Assembly: GCA_002499445.1 (NCBI GenBank)
Contig: DALS01000056.1
Coordinates: 1-64,000, forward strand
DNA: 64,000 nt
Direction of reading: 5' to 3'
Source of the DNA: Methanosarcina sp. UBA293
GTDB lineage: Archaea; Halobacteriota; Methanosarcinia; Methanosarcinales; Methanosarcinaceae
Positions 1-9,080 of this stretch are shown in pieces. The translations under genes and the position numbers were made by a program. How positions within the stretch are numbered: the stretch's first letter is position 1; every line of letters begins with the position of its first letter. The notes below the pieces were generated by a model. It saw nothing but the letters and a program-made list of their open reading frames with translations, was not told the origin of the DNA and did no database searches.

Positions 1-669
1 GGAGTTCTGGAAAAGAAAACACCTGCACAAGAGTCTGAAATCATTAAAAAGAAATGGAGATTTATAGAGTTGTTAAATTACAGGTGTCTCAAAATATCAA
101 CTAATTAATGAGGGAGCACCTAAAAAACTGTATGGTAGAAATTTAATCAAGGCAGTTTTCGGATCTGGAAAAATATACATTTAATAATTCCTTTAGCAGA
201 TGACCTCCAAGAAGATGCACTAGAATTATTTACAGGTGCACTTCGTTATTACAGAAATTATACAGCTCATGAGGATAGTAAAATTGATAACATAAGTTGT
301 ATCAGGATTATGGTGTTAGCTAGTGAATTACTGGGTCTCATAGGAGCTTCATCTATTAGCTTTACGGAGGTTGGTGGAGTTGAAGGATTAATAAAACATG
401 GCATTTTTGCTGATGAATCACAAATAACAGATTTACTTTCTTTACTTTTATCAGAAGCTTGTCCAGATGATTGTTTTGATGGATTATTTGAAGACTGGGC
501 CGTAAGAGGGTACACCGATAATCAATTTCAATCAGTTTTTGACTTGGGTCTTATTGTGTATAAAGAGACGGATCAAATTATTAATAAACCTACAGATGTA
601 GAAACGTTGGGGTGGTTCGAATTAACTCCAATGGGGCAGAAGGTTCTTAATAAAAATCGGGATATTTGA
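1..669 (+). pseudogene. decayed TIGR02391-like (Ymh-type) protein, cut by window edge
   Basis: Reading from 199 gives an open frame to the TGA at 667-669 whose first part (LADDLQEDALELFTGALRYY, then RNYTAHE) looks like the C-terminal core of TIGR02391-type proteins, where an R-N-x-x-A-H motif is typical. Just upstream (about 110-183) another frame encodes GAPKKLYGRNLIKAVFG, which reads as the preceding part of the same protein but ends in TAA. The gene therefore seems broken by a frameshift and stops near 170-190. The only ATG-initiated piece starts at 310 and would lack the conserved motif. Family assignment rests on motif memory, and the C-terminal third (after about 360) is not recognised. 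Members of this family often sit in defence or mobile regions, but nothing here shows function. Confidence 0.5.
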
Positions 670-846
670 AATACTGAAAGTCTTTTGTCTTATGTCCGTT
701 GTGAAAATGTTCTGGAACCTGAACATCCATATGTTGCAACAATCCTAAACAATCTCGCCAGACTCTATTGTTCTATGGGAGCTTACGAAAAGGCCACATA
801 ATTAAAAGAGAAGTATCCTGCTCTCTTTGAGAAACCTAAAAAATAA
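670..846 (+). pseudogene. TPR (kinesin-light-chain-like) remnant
   Basis: In frame directly after the preceding stop, this stretch encodes EPEHPYVATILNNLARLYCS followed by MGAYEKAT. That is one near-perfect tetratricopeptide repeat of the kinesin-light-chain type common in Methanosarcina. It has an internal TAA and no start codon. It is best read as the last repeat of a lost TPR protein. Confidence 0.6.
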
Positions 847-953
847 CTGGATATTACTTTATACACTGGATAGTTACTAATTTACTTCTGTTTCCAGATA
901 AAACGTTCCAACATCCCGAATTTCAGAAATATCTGAAATGCATTAAAAATTAA

Positions 954-1136
954 TTAAAGTTTTTCCAGCACCACTTTCAAAAGTACAACTAAAACAATGA
1001 TCAAAAAAATAGTCCATAAAAACGGCAGAAGAATCCGCAGCAAAAAATAGAGTATTATCGCTATGAGAATTAACTGAATTAAAGAAAGTCTTTTTCTCCC
1101 CACGCATAGAAAGCGACGATTAAATCTATTAGCCAT
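954..1136 (-). CDS. small membrane protein, 60 aa
   Basis: The ORF starts with ATG at 1136 and is preceded by a GAAGG ribosome-binding site. A basic N-terminus (RFNRRF, GRKR) precedes two closely spaced hydrophobic segments at roughly residues 18-38 and 40-57, so a two-helix hairpin membrane protein is likely. No family is recognised. It has no operon partner: decayed genes lie downstream and the tRNA lies upstream. The positive-inside pattern supports a real membrane protein. Confidence 0.5.
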   Translation of the reverse strand: MANRFNRRFLCVGRKRLSLIQLILIAIILYFLLRILLPFLWTIFLIIVLVVLLKVVLEKL

Positions 1137-1344
1137 ATTGTAAACCTTCTAGATATTTATCTCTTTTTTATTTCTTTTTTGATATCTTAACATTATCACT
1201 CTTATTATATTTTTCCCGTAGATGAGAATATTTCTTAAAAAATCCAAAATGTTAACCCGAAATGGGATCGAAATTACTAAGTGGAAATTAAAATAAGATT
1301 AAAGCAATAGGAACTAGAAGAGTTTGGTGAAGAAAAATCAGTAA

Positions 1345-1416
1345 CAGGTCTGCTGGGAATCGAACCCAGGTTCGGAGCTCCGGAGGCTCCAGTGATATCC
1401 TCTACACCACAGACCT
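1345..1416 (-). tRNA. tRNA-Arg (anticodon CCG)
   Basis: The minus strand folds as a full cloverleaf of 72 nt. It has a 7-bp acceptor stem AGGTCTG/CAGACCT, a D-stem GTG/CAC, an anticodon stem GGAGC/GCTCC with loop CTCCGGA (anticodon CCG, reading CGG), and a T-arm CTGGG-TTCGATT-CCCAG. The discriminator base is G, no CCA is encoded, and there is no intron. Confidence 0.93.
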
Positions 1417-1649
1417 TTGTTATGAAAATATAAGTTTGACCAAACTTATGAAAACTTTAAGTCAGTTAGCTGGCAGATCAAGCTACAATCAGTTAACTGG
1501 CTGGTTATAGTGCTAAATGACTTATAAATTTAATCCTTGAATAGATTATAAATATTCTCAAAAAGAAAGAATCTCAAAAAAAGGAAAACAAACCAAAAGG
1601 AAAGTTAGCCTGAAGATTCCAGGATAAGGTTTATTCTTCCAAATTAGGT

Positions 1650-2192
1650 TTATTCTTCCCATTTTTGTCCGTATTTTTCATTAAATACGATTTCAGAAAG
1701 AGGCTTGCGGGTCGAAGTTCTCTCCTTTGGAACTGGTTGGCCGATTGCAAGCACTGCCATAAGCTCAAGCTTTGAAGGGCAGTCAAGAATTGAGTTGACT
1801 TTCTCACTCTGGTTCAGAATTTCTCCAAGCCAGACTCCGCCAAGGCCAAGCTCACAGAAGGAAAGAAGCATATTCTGGATTGCAGCTCCAATCGCCTGGA
1901 CATCTTTTGTCCTATTATACGCATGTTCAGTATCAAGAAAAGCGGCAATAAGCAGAGGAGCCCCTGAAACTATACCCGAATAATGCGTACATTCCGAGAG
2001 CTTATGGATAGTCTCTCGGTTCCGAATAACGATAAAGTGCCAGGGCTGGTTATTCAATCCGGATGGAGCCCAATGCCCTGCATTAAGGATTGTATTAATA
2101 TCTTCCTTGCTGACAGGTTTGTCCGTAAACTCCCGGACGCTCCGTCTGTTAAGGATAGTGTCAATGACTTTGGTTTCCCCTGTTACTGGCAT
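1650..2192 (-). CDS. nitroreductase family protein
   Basis: This is a 180-aa FMN-dependent nitroreductase-fold protein. The N-terminal motif NRRSVREFTDKPVSKEDI holds the FMN-phosphate-binding Arg/Ser pattern of the family. WAPSGLNNQPWHFIVI (about 42-57) and GLGGVWLGEI follow as in short single-domain members. The start ATG has a strong GGAGGAGAATTA ribosome-binding site. It lies about 100 bp downstream of ilvC on the same strand and could be read through from it. The substrate is unknown; such proteins reduce nitro compounds, quinones or flavins with NAD(P)H. Confidence 0.85.
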   Translation of the reverse strand: MPVTGETKVIDTILNRRSVREFTDKPVSKEDINTILNAGHWAPSGLNNQPWHFIVIRNRETIHKLSECTHYSGIVSGAPLLIAAFLDTEHAYNRTKDVQAIGAAIQNMLLSFCELGLGGVWLGEILNQSEKVNSILDCPSKLELMAVLAIGQPVPKERTSTRKPLSEIVFNEKYGQKWEE

Positions 2193-2291
2193 TAATTCTC
2201 CTCCGGATTGATTTTTCTATTTCTAGCTTAATGAACTTTCTCTCTGCAGGCTGTCAATTACAGAATAAATCACAGGATAGAACCACTGTGA

Positions 2292-3299
2292 TCAGTCGTC
2301 ATCAATCTTCTTGTTGAGCCACGGGATATTTGCACGGATCTGCTTTCCGACAATCTCAAGCTGGTGTTCCTTTTCCTGGCGTTCCATTGCTTTGAGCACA
2401 GGATGGTTGACCATCCCTTCGAGCACGAACTCCTTGGCAAATTCACCGTTCTGAATTCTTACCAGGGCTTCATACATGGCTTCGCGGGACTCCTCGTTAA
2501 TGATTCTGGGGCCGACAGTCATACCTCCGTATTCTGCAGTGTTGGAAACGGAGTGCCACATTCTCTCAAGCCCGCCTTCGTAAATAAGGTCCACAATGAG
2601 CTTGACTTCGTGACAGGTTTCAAAGTAGGCCATCTCAGGCTGGTATCCTGCCTCAACAAGCACTTCAAAAGCGGTCTTGATGAGGGATGAGATTCCTCCG
2701 CAAAGGTCAACCTGTTCCCCGAAAAGGTCGGTTTCGGTTTCCTCACGGAAAGTGGTCTCGTAAACGCCTGCCCTTGTTGCACCTATTCCTTTGGCGTAAG
2801 AAAGAGCAATTTCCCTGGCATTTCCAGTTGCGTCCTGGTAGATTGCGATCAGACCCGGTACACCAATACCTTCAGTATAGGTTCTTCTTACGATGTGACC
2901 AGGACCTTTGGGAGCGACCATGAAGACATCAACGCCTTTTGGAGGAACAATCTGGTTATAATGGATATTGAAGCCGTGCGCAAAAGCAAGCGCATCCCCG
3001 GCATTCAGGTTTTGCTCGATTTCAGAATAATAGACCGAGGCCTGCTTTTCATCCGGAAGGAGGACCATGATAACATTTGCAGCTTTTGCAGCTTCTGCTA
3101 CAGACAGGACTTTTAGGCCGTCGCCCTCAGCTTTTGCCCAACTTGGACTGCCGCTTCTGAGTCCAACAACAACATTAAGTCCTGACTCATGAAGGTTCAG
3201 GGCATGAGCGTGGCCCTGACTTCCATAGCCCATTATTGCGATAGTTTTGTCCTTAAGTGCATCAAAAGTAGTTTCATTATCATAAATTATTGTTGCCAT
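2292..3299 (-). CDS. ilvC: ketol-acid reductoisomerase
   Basis: This 335-aa class I enzyme isomerises and reduces 2-acetolactate (or 2-aceto-2-hydroxybutyrate) with NADPH to the dihydroxy acid of valine and isoleucine synthesis. The Rossmann motif GYGSQGH is at residues 24-30. RSGS (48-51) is the usual NADPH-phosphate-binding loop. The Mg2+-binding acidic pair lies in DLFGEQVDLCGG (Asp191, Glu195). The length is normal for the short form. The start ATG has a GGAG site 8 nt upstream. It is the last ilv gene in the cimA-ilvB-ilvN-ilvC order, but a 367-bp gap with tandem repeats separates it from ilvN. Confidence 0.97.
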   Translation of the reverse strand: MATIIYDNETTFDALKDKTIAIMGYGSQGHAHALNLHESGLNVVVGLRSGSPSWAKAEGDGLKVLSVAEAAKAANVIMVLLPDEKQASVYYSEIEQNLNAGDALAFAHGFNIHYNQIVPPKGVDVFMVAPKGPGHIVRRTYTEGIGVPGLIAIYQDATGNAREIALSYAKGIGATRAGVYETTFREETETDLFGEQVDLCGGISSLIKTAFEVLVEAGYQPEMAYFETCHEVKLIVDLIYEGGLERMWHSVSNTAEYGGMTVGPRIINEESREAMYEALVRIQNGEFAKEFVLEGMVNHPVLKAMERQEKEHQLEIVGKQIRANIPWLNKKIDDD

Positions 3300-3666
3300 A
3301 CTTGATTCTCCAGATAAGTTCTTCAGTTTTCGAGCAAAGCACCTCGACTTTTACTCGGGAAGTACTTTATTATGAAACTAATTCACTTCCCTAAGAACTG
3401 AATTGTTTCCCTAAGAACTGAATTGTTTTCCTAAGAACTGAATTGTTTTCCTAAGAACTGAATTGTTTAAGTAGATTCTCGAAAGTTTAAGTAGATTCTC
3501 AAAAAGTTACTTTCTTCAGAGAGGAACAGCTTTTTGAAGTTTCAGGAGATGCCTGAAAGCTCAGGCCTTCCTTTAAGGATACTTTGAGGGTATTAAAACG
3601 CTTCCAGTTGCCCCAATCTGTGAAAAATAATTAAGCAGCTACTTTCCTTTACCTTGTCCTTAATAT
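3300..3666. other. ilvN-ilvC intergenic region with 20-bp repeats
   Basis: This 367-bp non-coding spacer lies inside an otherwise tight gene set. It holds the 20-bp tandem repeat listed separately. I see no gene, and no clear separate promoter for ilvC. Confidence 0.6.
3389..3500. repeat. 20-bp tandem repeat array
   Basis: Four copies of a 20-bp unit (CCCTAAGAACTGAATTGTTT, with C/T variation at one position) run from 3389 to 3468. The sequence TTTAAGTAGATTCTC then occurs twice, again 20 bp apart (3466-3480 and 3486-3500). The array lies about 90 bp upstream of the ilvC start. Confidence 0.85.
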
Positions 3667-4152
3667 TTAAACCTTATTTGGCCCGCGTACCAGAGCAATT
3701 TTGCCTGTCCTGACCATTTCCTTAATCCCAAACTGCCTCAGGAGTTTTTCGATTGCCTCGATTTTGGCTTCGTCTCCGGTTACCTCAACAGTCATGGATT
3801 TTGGAGCCACATCCACTATCCTTGCCCTGAAGATATCCGCAATCTGGATGATTTCGGATCTTGTACTTACGTCGGCTGCAACTTTAATGAGGGCAAGTTC
3901 CCTTTCTACAGCCCCATCGGCTCCTATGTCCGAGACCTTGATTACATCCACGAGCTTGTTAAGCTGTTTTGTAACCTGTTCAAGCACACCGTCGTCTCCA
4001 TGAACTACAATAGTCATTCTGGAGATCTTAGGATCTTCAGTAACGCCTACAGCTAAACTGTCGATATTATATCCACGCCTTGAAAAAAGTGAAGCAACCC
4101 TGAACAGGACTCCTGACTTATTTTCAACAAGGACTGCAAGTGTGTGTTTCAT
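3667..4152 (-). CDS. ilvN: acetolactate synthase small (regulatory) subunit
   Basis: This 161-aa protein has an N-terminal ACT domain (HTLAVLVENKSGVLFRVASL, residues 3-22, then FSRRGYNIDSLAVG) and the usual C-terminal ALS_ss_C domain. It stimulates the catalytic subunit IlvB and mediates feedback control by valine in characterised enzymes. Its ATG overlaps the ilvB stop (ATGA-type overlap at 4152), so translation is probably coupled and the subunits are made together. It is named ilvH in some annotations. Confidence 0.95.
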   Translation of the reverse strand: MKHTLAVLVENKSGVLFRVASLFSRRGYNIDSLAVGVTEDPKISRMTIVVHGDDGVLEQVTKQLNKLVDVIKVSDIGADGAVERELALIKVAADVSTRSEIIQIADIFRARIVDVAPKSMTVEVTGDEAKIEAIEKLLRQFGIKEMVRTGKIALVRGPNKV

Positions 4153-5918
4153 CAGCTCTCCTCCAGGTCAAGAACTCTATCAGCTGTTACAGTGCGCAGG
4201 TCAGGCATAGCGCAGCGAGTATCTGCGTGCTCTTCCATATCAAGGATCTCATTGATTGCAGCTCCTGCCGGCACCATAGGATAAACATTTGCCTCGCATT
4301 CAACAATCACTTCAACGACAGCAGGCCTACCCGAATTGACAGCTTCTTCAATTGCAGGCCTTACTTCAGACGGTCTTTCAACACGCAGTCCAATGGCTCC
4401 ATAGGCTTCGGCAAGCTTCACGAAATCGACACTGCCCTTAATAAAGGTGTAAGAATACCGCCTGTCATAGAACAGTTCCTGCCACTGCCTGACCATGCCC
4501 AGATAACCGTTATTCAGGATCACGGAAACAACCGGAATATCGTTCTGGACTGCGGTTGCAAGTTCCTGAGAGTTCATCTGGAAGGAGCCGTCGCCTGCAA
4601 TATTGATAACTGTTTTATCCGGCCTGCCGACTTTTGCTCCTATGGCTGCAGGGAAACCGTACCCCATTGTGCCAAGCCCACCTGAAGTCAGGAAAGTGCG
4701 GGGCTCTTTGTACTTGAAATATTGAGCAGCCCACATCTGGTGCTGCCCGACTTCAGTAACTATTATTGCGTCCTTACAGACCTCGGAGATTTGCTCGATA
4801 ACAAATTGGGGCATAACAGTATCAGGTGAAATCTGTTTATAGCTAAGGGGATACTCTTTTTTCCACAGATTTATTTTTTCAAGCCAAGCCGCGGAATTAC
4901 AGCGCTGGACATATTTATTCAGGGTTTTGAGTATCTGCTTTGCGTCTCCAACGATTGGAATATGAACTTTTACGTTCTTGGAAATCTCTGCAGGATCAAT
5001 ATCAATATGGATAACCTTGGCATTGGGAGCAAAAGATTCGAGTTTGCCAGTCACACGGTCATCAAACCTGGCACCTACAGCAATGATAAGATCGGATTCC
5101 TGGATAGCATAGTTTGCGTATTTAGTCCCATGCATTCCAAGCATCCCGACATACAGGGGGTGCTCTGTTGGAATCGAACCTATTCCCATAAGAGTGGTCG
5201 TAACCGGAGCATTAATCGTCTCGGCCAGTTCCACAAGTTCGGCGCTGGCGTTAGAACTAATCACTCCTCCACCTACGTAAATTATAGGCATGCAAGAATT
5301 TGCAATTTCTTCAGCAGCTCGCTTAATCTGCTGGATATTGCCTTTGTAAGTTGGCTTATACCCTCGAAGCCCTACTTTTTCAGGATAGTAAAAGTCGATC
5401 TCCGCATTCTGTACGTCCTTTGGAAGGTCAATTAATACCGGGCCAGGCCTTCCGTGAGAAGCAATATGGAAGGCTTCTTTTACAATTCTGGGGAGTTCGT
5501 TTGCATCCTGTACTAGATAGTTGTGCTTGGTAATGGGCTGAGTAATTCCCGTAATGTCAGCTTCCTGGAAAGCGTCGTTACCTATCATGAACGTCGGAAC
5601 CTGACCTGTTAAGGCTATAATAGGTACTGAGTCCATATATGCGGTAGCAATGCCTGTTACCAGGTTGGTTGCTCCGGGACCTGAGGTGGAAACGCAGACC
5701 CCGGTTTTTCCAGTAGCACGGGCGTACCCGTCCGCAGCATGAGCTGCCGCCTGTTCGTGGCGCACAAGTATATGGCGCAGATTTGAATCATAAAGTTCGT
5801 TATAGAAGGGAATGATCTGCCCTCCTGGATATCCGAAGATGGTGTCAACCCCTTCTTCTTCCAGGCACTTTATCAGAGCCCTTGCGCCATTAACTTTTTC
5901 TGTTGACCCGGTTGTCAT
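4152..5918 (-). CDS. ilvB: acetolactate synthase large (catalytic) subunit
   Basis: This 588-aa thiamine-diphosphate enzyme condenses pyruvate with pyruvate or 2-oxobutyrate. It shows the catalytic Glu in VRHEQAAAHAADGYARATGK (about residues 53-72), a central FAD/TPP-fold domain (VGARFDDRVTGK), and the TPP/Mg motif starting GDGSFQMN and ending in NN. It pairs with IlvN immediately downstream. A TATA-like sequence about 150 bp upstream suggests its own promoter in addition to any read-through from cimA. Confidence 0.97.
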   Translation of the reverse strand: MTTGSTEKVNGARALIKCLEEEGVDTIFGYPGGQIIPFYNELYDSNLRHILVRHEQAAAHAADGYARATGKTGVCVSTSGPGATNLVTGIATAYMDSVPIIALTGQVPTFMIGNDAFQEADITGITQPITKHNYLVQDANELPRIVKEAFHIASHGRPGPVLIDLPKDVQNAEIDFYYPEKVGLRGYKPTYKGNIQQIKRAAEEIANSCMPIIYVGGGVISSNASAELVELAETINAPVTTTLMGIGSIPTEHPLYVGMLGMHGTKYANYAIQESDLIIAVGARFDDRVTGKLESFAPNAKVIHIDIDPAEISKNVKVHIPIVGDAKQILKTLNKYVQRCNSAAWLEKINLWKKEYPLSYKQISPDTVMPQFVIEQISEVCKDAIIVTEVGQHQMWAAQYFKYKEPRTFLTSGGLGTMGYGFPAAIGAKVGRPDKTVINIAGDGSFQMNSQELATAVQNDIPVVSVILNNGYLGMVRQWQELFYDRRYSYTFIKGSVDFVKLAEAYGAIGLRVERPSEVRPAIEEAVNSGRPAVVEVIVECEANVYPMVPAGAAINEILDMEEHADTRCAMPDLRTVTADRVLDLEES

Positions 5919-6067
5919 TATTTAACTCCTATTTATCTAATTGAAATGTGAATTTACTGGATATGCTCACCTTGAGATGAGTATGCTCAGTAAGGGGACA
6001 TATATCAGAAATACTTATCTCTGACAGTCTTTAGTTATGAATTTTGCGAGTGGATCATAATCAATCA

Positions 6068-6079
6068 TGTTATATATGG
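6068..6079 (-). promoter_or_regulatory. likely ilvB promoter (TATA box)
   Basis: On the minus strand the sequence CCATATATAACATG is a good archaeal TATA box, about 150 nt before the ilvB ATG. Initiation would be expected near 6040-6045, giving a leader of about 125 nt. This is inferred from sequence only. Confidence 0.45.
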
Positions 6080-6199
6080 ATAAGGTTTTCTTCTGACTCC
6101 AGAAATACCATTGGTATGCTATTTATAATTCTACAGCAGGAAAAAGAGAGAGGACAAAAAAGCCCTCCTGAGAATTTTTAAAATTCATCCTTTCTGGAG

Positions 6200-7690
6200 T
6201 CACTCAACCCGTATAAGACGGTTCATACCGTTTACTACAGCTTCTACGGATGCCATAATGATGTCAGTCCTGGCTCCGCTTGAGGTAACTACCTTTCCGT
6301 CCTTGGAAAGTTTTACTCTTACTTCAACAAGGGCATCGGTTCCACCAGTAATTGCATCTACGTGATATTCTTCAAGGATGATATCTTCGGCACAGGAACT
6401 TACTGCCCTTCGGATGGCGTTGATTACAGCATCTACAGGTCCGTTCCCGATTCCTGCCTGTACTATATCTTTGTCTTTTACATTGAGTTTTATCGATGCC
6501 GTTGGAGTCACCCGATTTCCGGATACAATGGTAAATTCTTCCAATTTTACCAGGGGTTCTTTGTAGATATCAAGTACGTTCTCCGCGATAGTATGTAGGT
6601 CAGCATCAGTTACATATTTTCCCTGGTCACCCATCTGCTTTACCCTTTTGAAAATCTCCTCGGTCTGGGCATCATCAGCCACAAGCCCCATTTCCTTTAA
6701 GGCAAGGGTGATAGAACTCCTACCTGCATGCTTTCCAAGTACGATCTGGCGCTGCCTTCCGATATATTCGGGACTTATCGGTTCGTAGGTTGCCTTATCA
6801 GCCAGAAGACCGTGAACATGAATCCCTGCTTCGTGAGTGAACGCATTACCACCTACTAGAGCTTTATTTGGCGATAATGCAATCCCTGTAAGCCGGCTTA
6901 CAAGCCTCGAAGTCCGGTAAATCATCTCATGTTTGATACCTGTATCATATTTATACAACCATTCAAGGCTCATGACCACTTCTTCCAGAGGTGCATTTCC
7001 AGCTCTTTCCCCTAGCCCGTTTATAGTTACATGGGCCTCTTTTGCTCCTGCCGCAAGGGCAGCAACCGTGTTTGCAGTTGCAAAACCGAAATCATTGTGG
7101 CAGTGGACGCTGATAGGGGCTTTCAGAGAAGAAGATAAATCCCGGAAAATCTCAGTTGTCCTTTCAGGTACCAGAAGGCCTACAGTGTCGCAGAAACATA
7201 ACCTGTCAGCGCCTGCAGAAATTCCGTCGGCATAAAGAGCCTTTAGGAATTCAGGATCTGCGCGTGAGGCGTCTTCCCCGCTAAGTTCCACGATTAAGCC
7301 ATGGTCTTTGGCATACGCTGTTACTTCGGCTGCAATCTGCCGCACAGCATCTCGATCCTTTTTGATTTTTGTCCTTATATGAAGGTCAGAAACAGGTGCT
7401 ACAAGGTGGATAGAGTCAACGTCGCACTCCAGAGCACGGTCAACATCAGATTTTACAATCCTGCAGTAGCTGCAAATTTCAGCATCAAGTCCTGCGTTTG
7501 CAATAGCCTTGATAGATTCCCTTTCACCTTCGGAAGTAATCGCGGAACCAGCCTCAATTACCGAAACTCTCATCTCATCAAGCGCCTGGGCAATCAGAAG
7601 CTTCTTGTCTTTTGTCAAGGCAATACCTGGTGTTTGTTCACCGTCTCTCAAAGTAGTGTCCAGAAAGCGGATATTTTCGAATAATACAAT
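6200..7690 (-). CDS. cimA: (R)-citramalate synthase (LeuA-like family), start unclear
   Basis: The enzyme condenses acetyl-CoA and pyruvate to citramalate, the first step of the pyruvate route to isoleucine. The protein closely follows the Methanocaldococcus jannaschii CimA pattern: RDGEQTPG, EAGSAITSEGERE, SVHCHNDFGFATANT (metal-binding HxH), NGLGERAGNA, a GNAFTHEAGIHVHGL region and a C-terminal LeuA dimer/allosteric domain. Family members begin a few residues before DTTLRDGEQ. Here that segment (FENIRFLDTTL) is present in frame upstream of a TTG at 7651, but between it and the TGA at 7696-7694 there is only ATT-GTA-TTA-TTC and no ATG, GTG or TTG. Translation from TTG-7651 would give 483 aa and lose the first beta strand. 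I extend the feature to 7690 to include the conserved segment. Isopropylmalate or homocitrate synthase are alternatives, but the ilv context favours CimA. Confidence 0.85.
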   Translation of the reverse strand: MVLFENIRFLDTTLRDGEQTPGIALTKDKKLLIAQALDEMRVSVIEAGSAITSEGERESIKAIANAGLDAEICSYCRIVKSDVDRALECDVDSIHLVAPVSDLHIRTKIKKDRDAVRQIAAEVTAYAKDHGLIVELSGEDASRADPEFLKALYADGISAGADRLCFCDTVGLLVPERTTEIFRDLSSSLKAPISVHCHNDFGFATANTVAALAAGAKEAHVTINGLGERAGNAPLEEVVMSLEWLYKYDTGIKHEMIYRTSRLVSRLTGIALSPNKALVGGNAFTHEAGIHVHGLLADKATYEPISPEYIGRQRQIVLGKHAGRSSITLALKEMGLVADDAQTEEIFKRVKQMGDQGKYVTDADLHTIAENVLDIYKEPLVKLEEFTIVSGNRVTPTASIKLNVKDKDIVQAGIGNGPVDAVINAIRRAVSSCAEDIILEEYHVDAITGGTDALVEVRVKLSKDGKVVTSSGARTDIIMASVEAVVNGMNRLIRVE

Positions 7691-7807
7691 CCCTCAGTCT
7701 TTGTTTTATTAATGATAGATTCTTTGGGCAAGACAGGAAATAATATTTCCAAATAATCCAAATAATATACTTATTATTTTATAATATTATACCCTATTTT
7801 GCAAAAC

Positions 7808-7822
7808 TCTATTTAAATATAC
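7808..7822 (-). promoter_or_regulatory. possible cimA promoter (TATA box)
   Basis: The minus strand reads GTATATTTAAATAGAG about 120 nt before the cimA coding region, a fair TATA-box match in very AT-rich DNA. Other AT stretches nearby could serve as well. Confidence 0.3.
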
Positions 7823-8562
7823 AAATTACATATATTTTTCTCAGGAGCCTGGCTTTTTCAGGAAGAACTCCAGATTTGTGCCGTAGCTCTCTGAAAACTC
7901 TTCTTCAATAGTAGACCATAGTATTTTTACTTTCCAGTTAACAATGGATAGGATCAATAAGAGCTTATTATTCTGAAAACCTAATTTTGGATTTATCCAG
8001 TTACAAAATCGAAAATTGGAAGACTTCCTGACAATGAACAAGAGTCTGCCGGTTCTATTATGAGAGGGTAGGATCTACAAGTCAATAAAGTGACACAGAA
8101 AGAAAAATAAATCTCTCTTTTGTGAATTTTGAATAGCAACAATGATTAATACTTGAAGTATCACCGAATAATCACCAAATATAATGAAGGCTGAGCTTTT
8201 TCCAGATAGATACAGAAGAGATATGGTTGAAATCCTTAGTTGTGTAGCCCAAACCAAGTTAAATACAAAATAGTTTATTTATCGTTAACTGTTGAATTTG
8301 GTTTTATTTTTATTTGTAGAGAGTAACGACGCAGCTTTAATTTAGAGCTGCACATTACTCTAACTGACATTTTTAAAAACCTAAGTTGTACCATCCAACT
8401 TAAATCTAAGTACTATCCAACTTAAATATATAACTTAAAAGATCTCTACTGAGCTGGAGTTTTCAAATTATGATTCGATCTTAAGATACCCAGGATTTTT
8501 TGCCACGGCTTCAATATCATCATAACCAATTAGATTACCGGGTACACCCTCATGACGCACAT
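7823..8562. other. non-coding or decayed stretch
   Basis: About 740 bp without a recognised gene. An open frame on the minus strand (8041-7841, 66 codons) and another (8257-8075) have no recognisable domain, ribosome-binding site or family. They may be remnants of a mobile element but I cannot show this. Composition is AT-rich. Confidence 0.4.
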
Positions 8563-8742
8563 TTATTTATCAAATACTTTCTTGATCTGACCTTTCTTTT
8601 CTTGTATCTTGCCCTCTGTCTTTTCAGCACTACCTTCTGCTTCCAGGTCACGATCGCCGGTCAGCTCCCCTACAGTCTCCTTGACCTCTCCTTTTGCTTT
8701 ATGGTACTTACCTTTAACTTTGTCATCTGTACTTGATTTCAT
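8563..8742 (-). CDS. CsbD-like stress protein, 59 aa
   Basis: This small ORF starts with ATG at 8742 behind a strong GGGGGAG site. It encodes a hydrophilic Lys/Glu-rich protein with the CsbD-family pattern: DDKVKGKYHKAKGEVKETVG, then ELTGDRDLEAEGSAEKTEGK and a final basic helix. CsbD proteins are small general-stress proteins in bacteria and are found in several archaea, but their biochemical role is unknown. The gene shares promoter sequences with the two repeat-protein genes at 10583 and 12157, suggesting co-regulation. The TnpB element is inserted between its promoter region and those genes. Confidence 0.85.
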   Translation of the reverse strand: MKSSTDDKVKGKYHKAKGEVKETVGELTGDRDLEAEGSAEKTEGKIQEKKGQIKKVFDK

Positions 8743-8864
8743 TATACTCCCCCATTCAAGGTTTCTTTTAATCTTACAGAACTTTACAGCTTAGGTACCT
8801 TCAATAGACACAAGCCGAAAATTTCTAGGAACTATCAGCTTTACTGGCATGAGTACCCCTATTT

Positions 8865-8888
8865 AATATTCTGTACATTATAATAATT
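8865..8888 (-). promoter_or_regulatory. shared stress-type promoter, copy A
   Basis: The minus strand contains ATTATTATAAT (8887-8877), followed closely by a TATA-like AATATTAAATAG, about 135 nt before the CsbD-like ATG. The same 11-mer and following TATA-like box occur at 11474-11464 and 12996-12986 before two other genes. Confidence 0.5.
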
Positions 8889-8914
8889 AGCTGTCATCTT
8901 AAAAGCTTTGCCTA

Positions 8915-9080
8915 GTGAACTACTCCGCCCTGCTTTCTGATGAAAGCGAGGACGGAGCTTCCTATTTCATTCCCTCTTCTTTTGAAGACGAGTCCATAGG
9001 CTCTTCCCCACGTTCCGTAGGTGTCGAATTATAATTCAGATTGTAATTAGATTTTGATCTTGAAGTGCAAATTTTTTAAT
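8915..9080 (-). ncRNA. putative omega RNA (reRNA) of TnpB
   Basis: In TnpB systems the guide RNA is made from the 3' end of tnpB and the right end of the element, with the guide taken from flanking DNA. Here the minus-strand right end folds into a strong compound hairpin (8957-8923): CTCCGTCC pairs with GGGCGGAG around an inner GCTTTC-ATCA-GAAAGC hairpin. This is followed by the element end at about 8915. The guide would then read into 8914 and below. The 5' limit is not visible from sequence. Confidence 0.5.

Noticed and set aside
7841..8257. Two minus-strand ORFs of 60-66 codons
   Set aside because: No domain, start signal or homologue recalled; kept only as part of a non-coding stretch.
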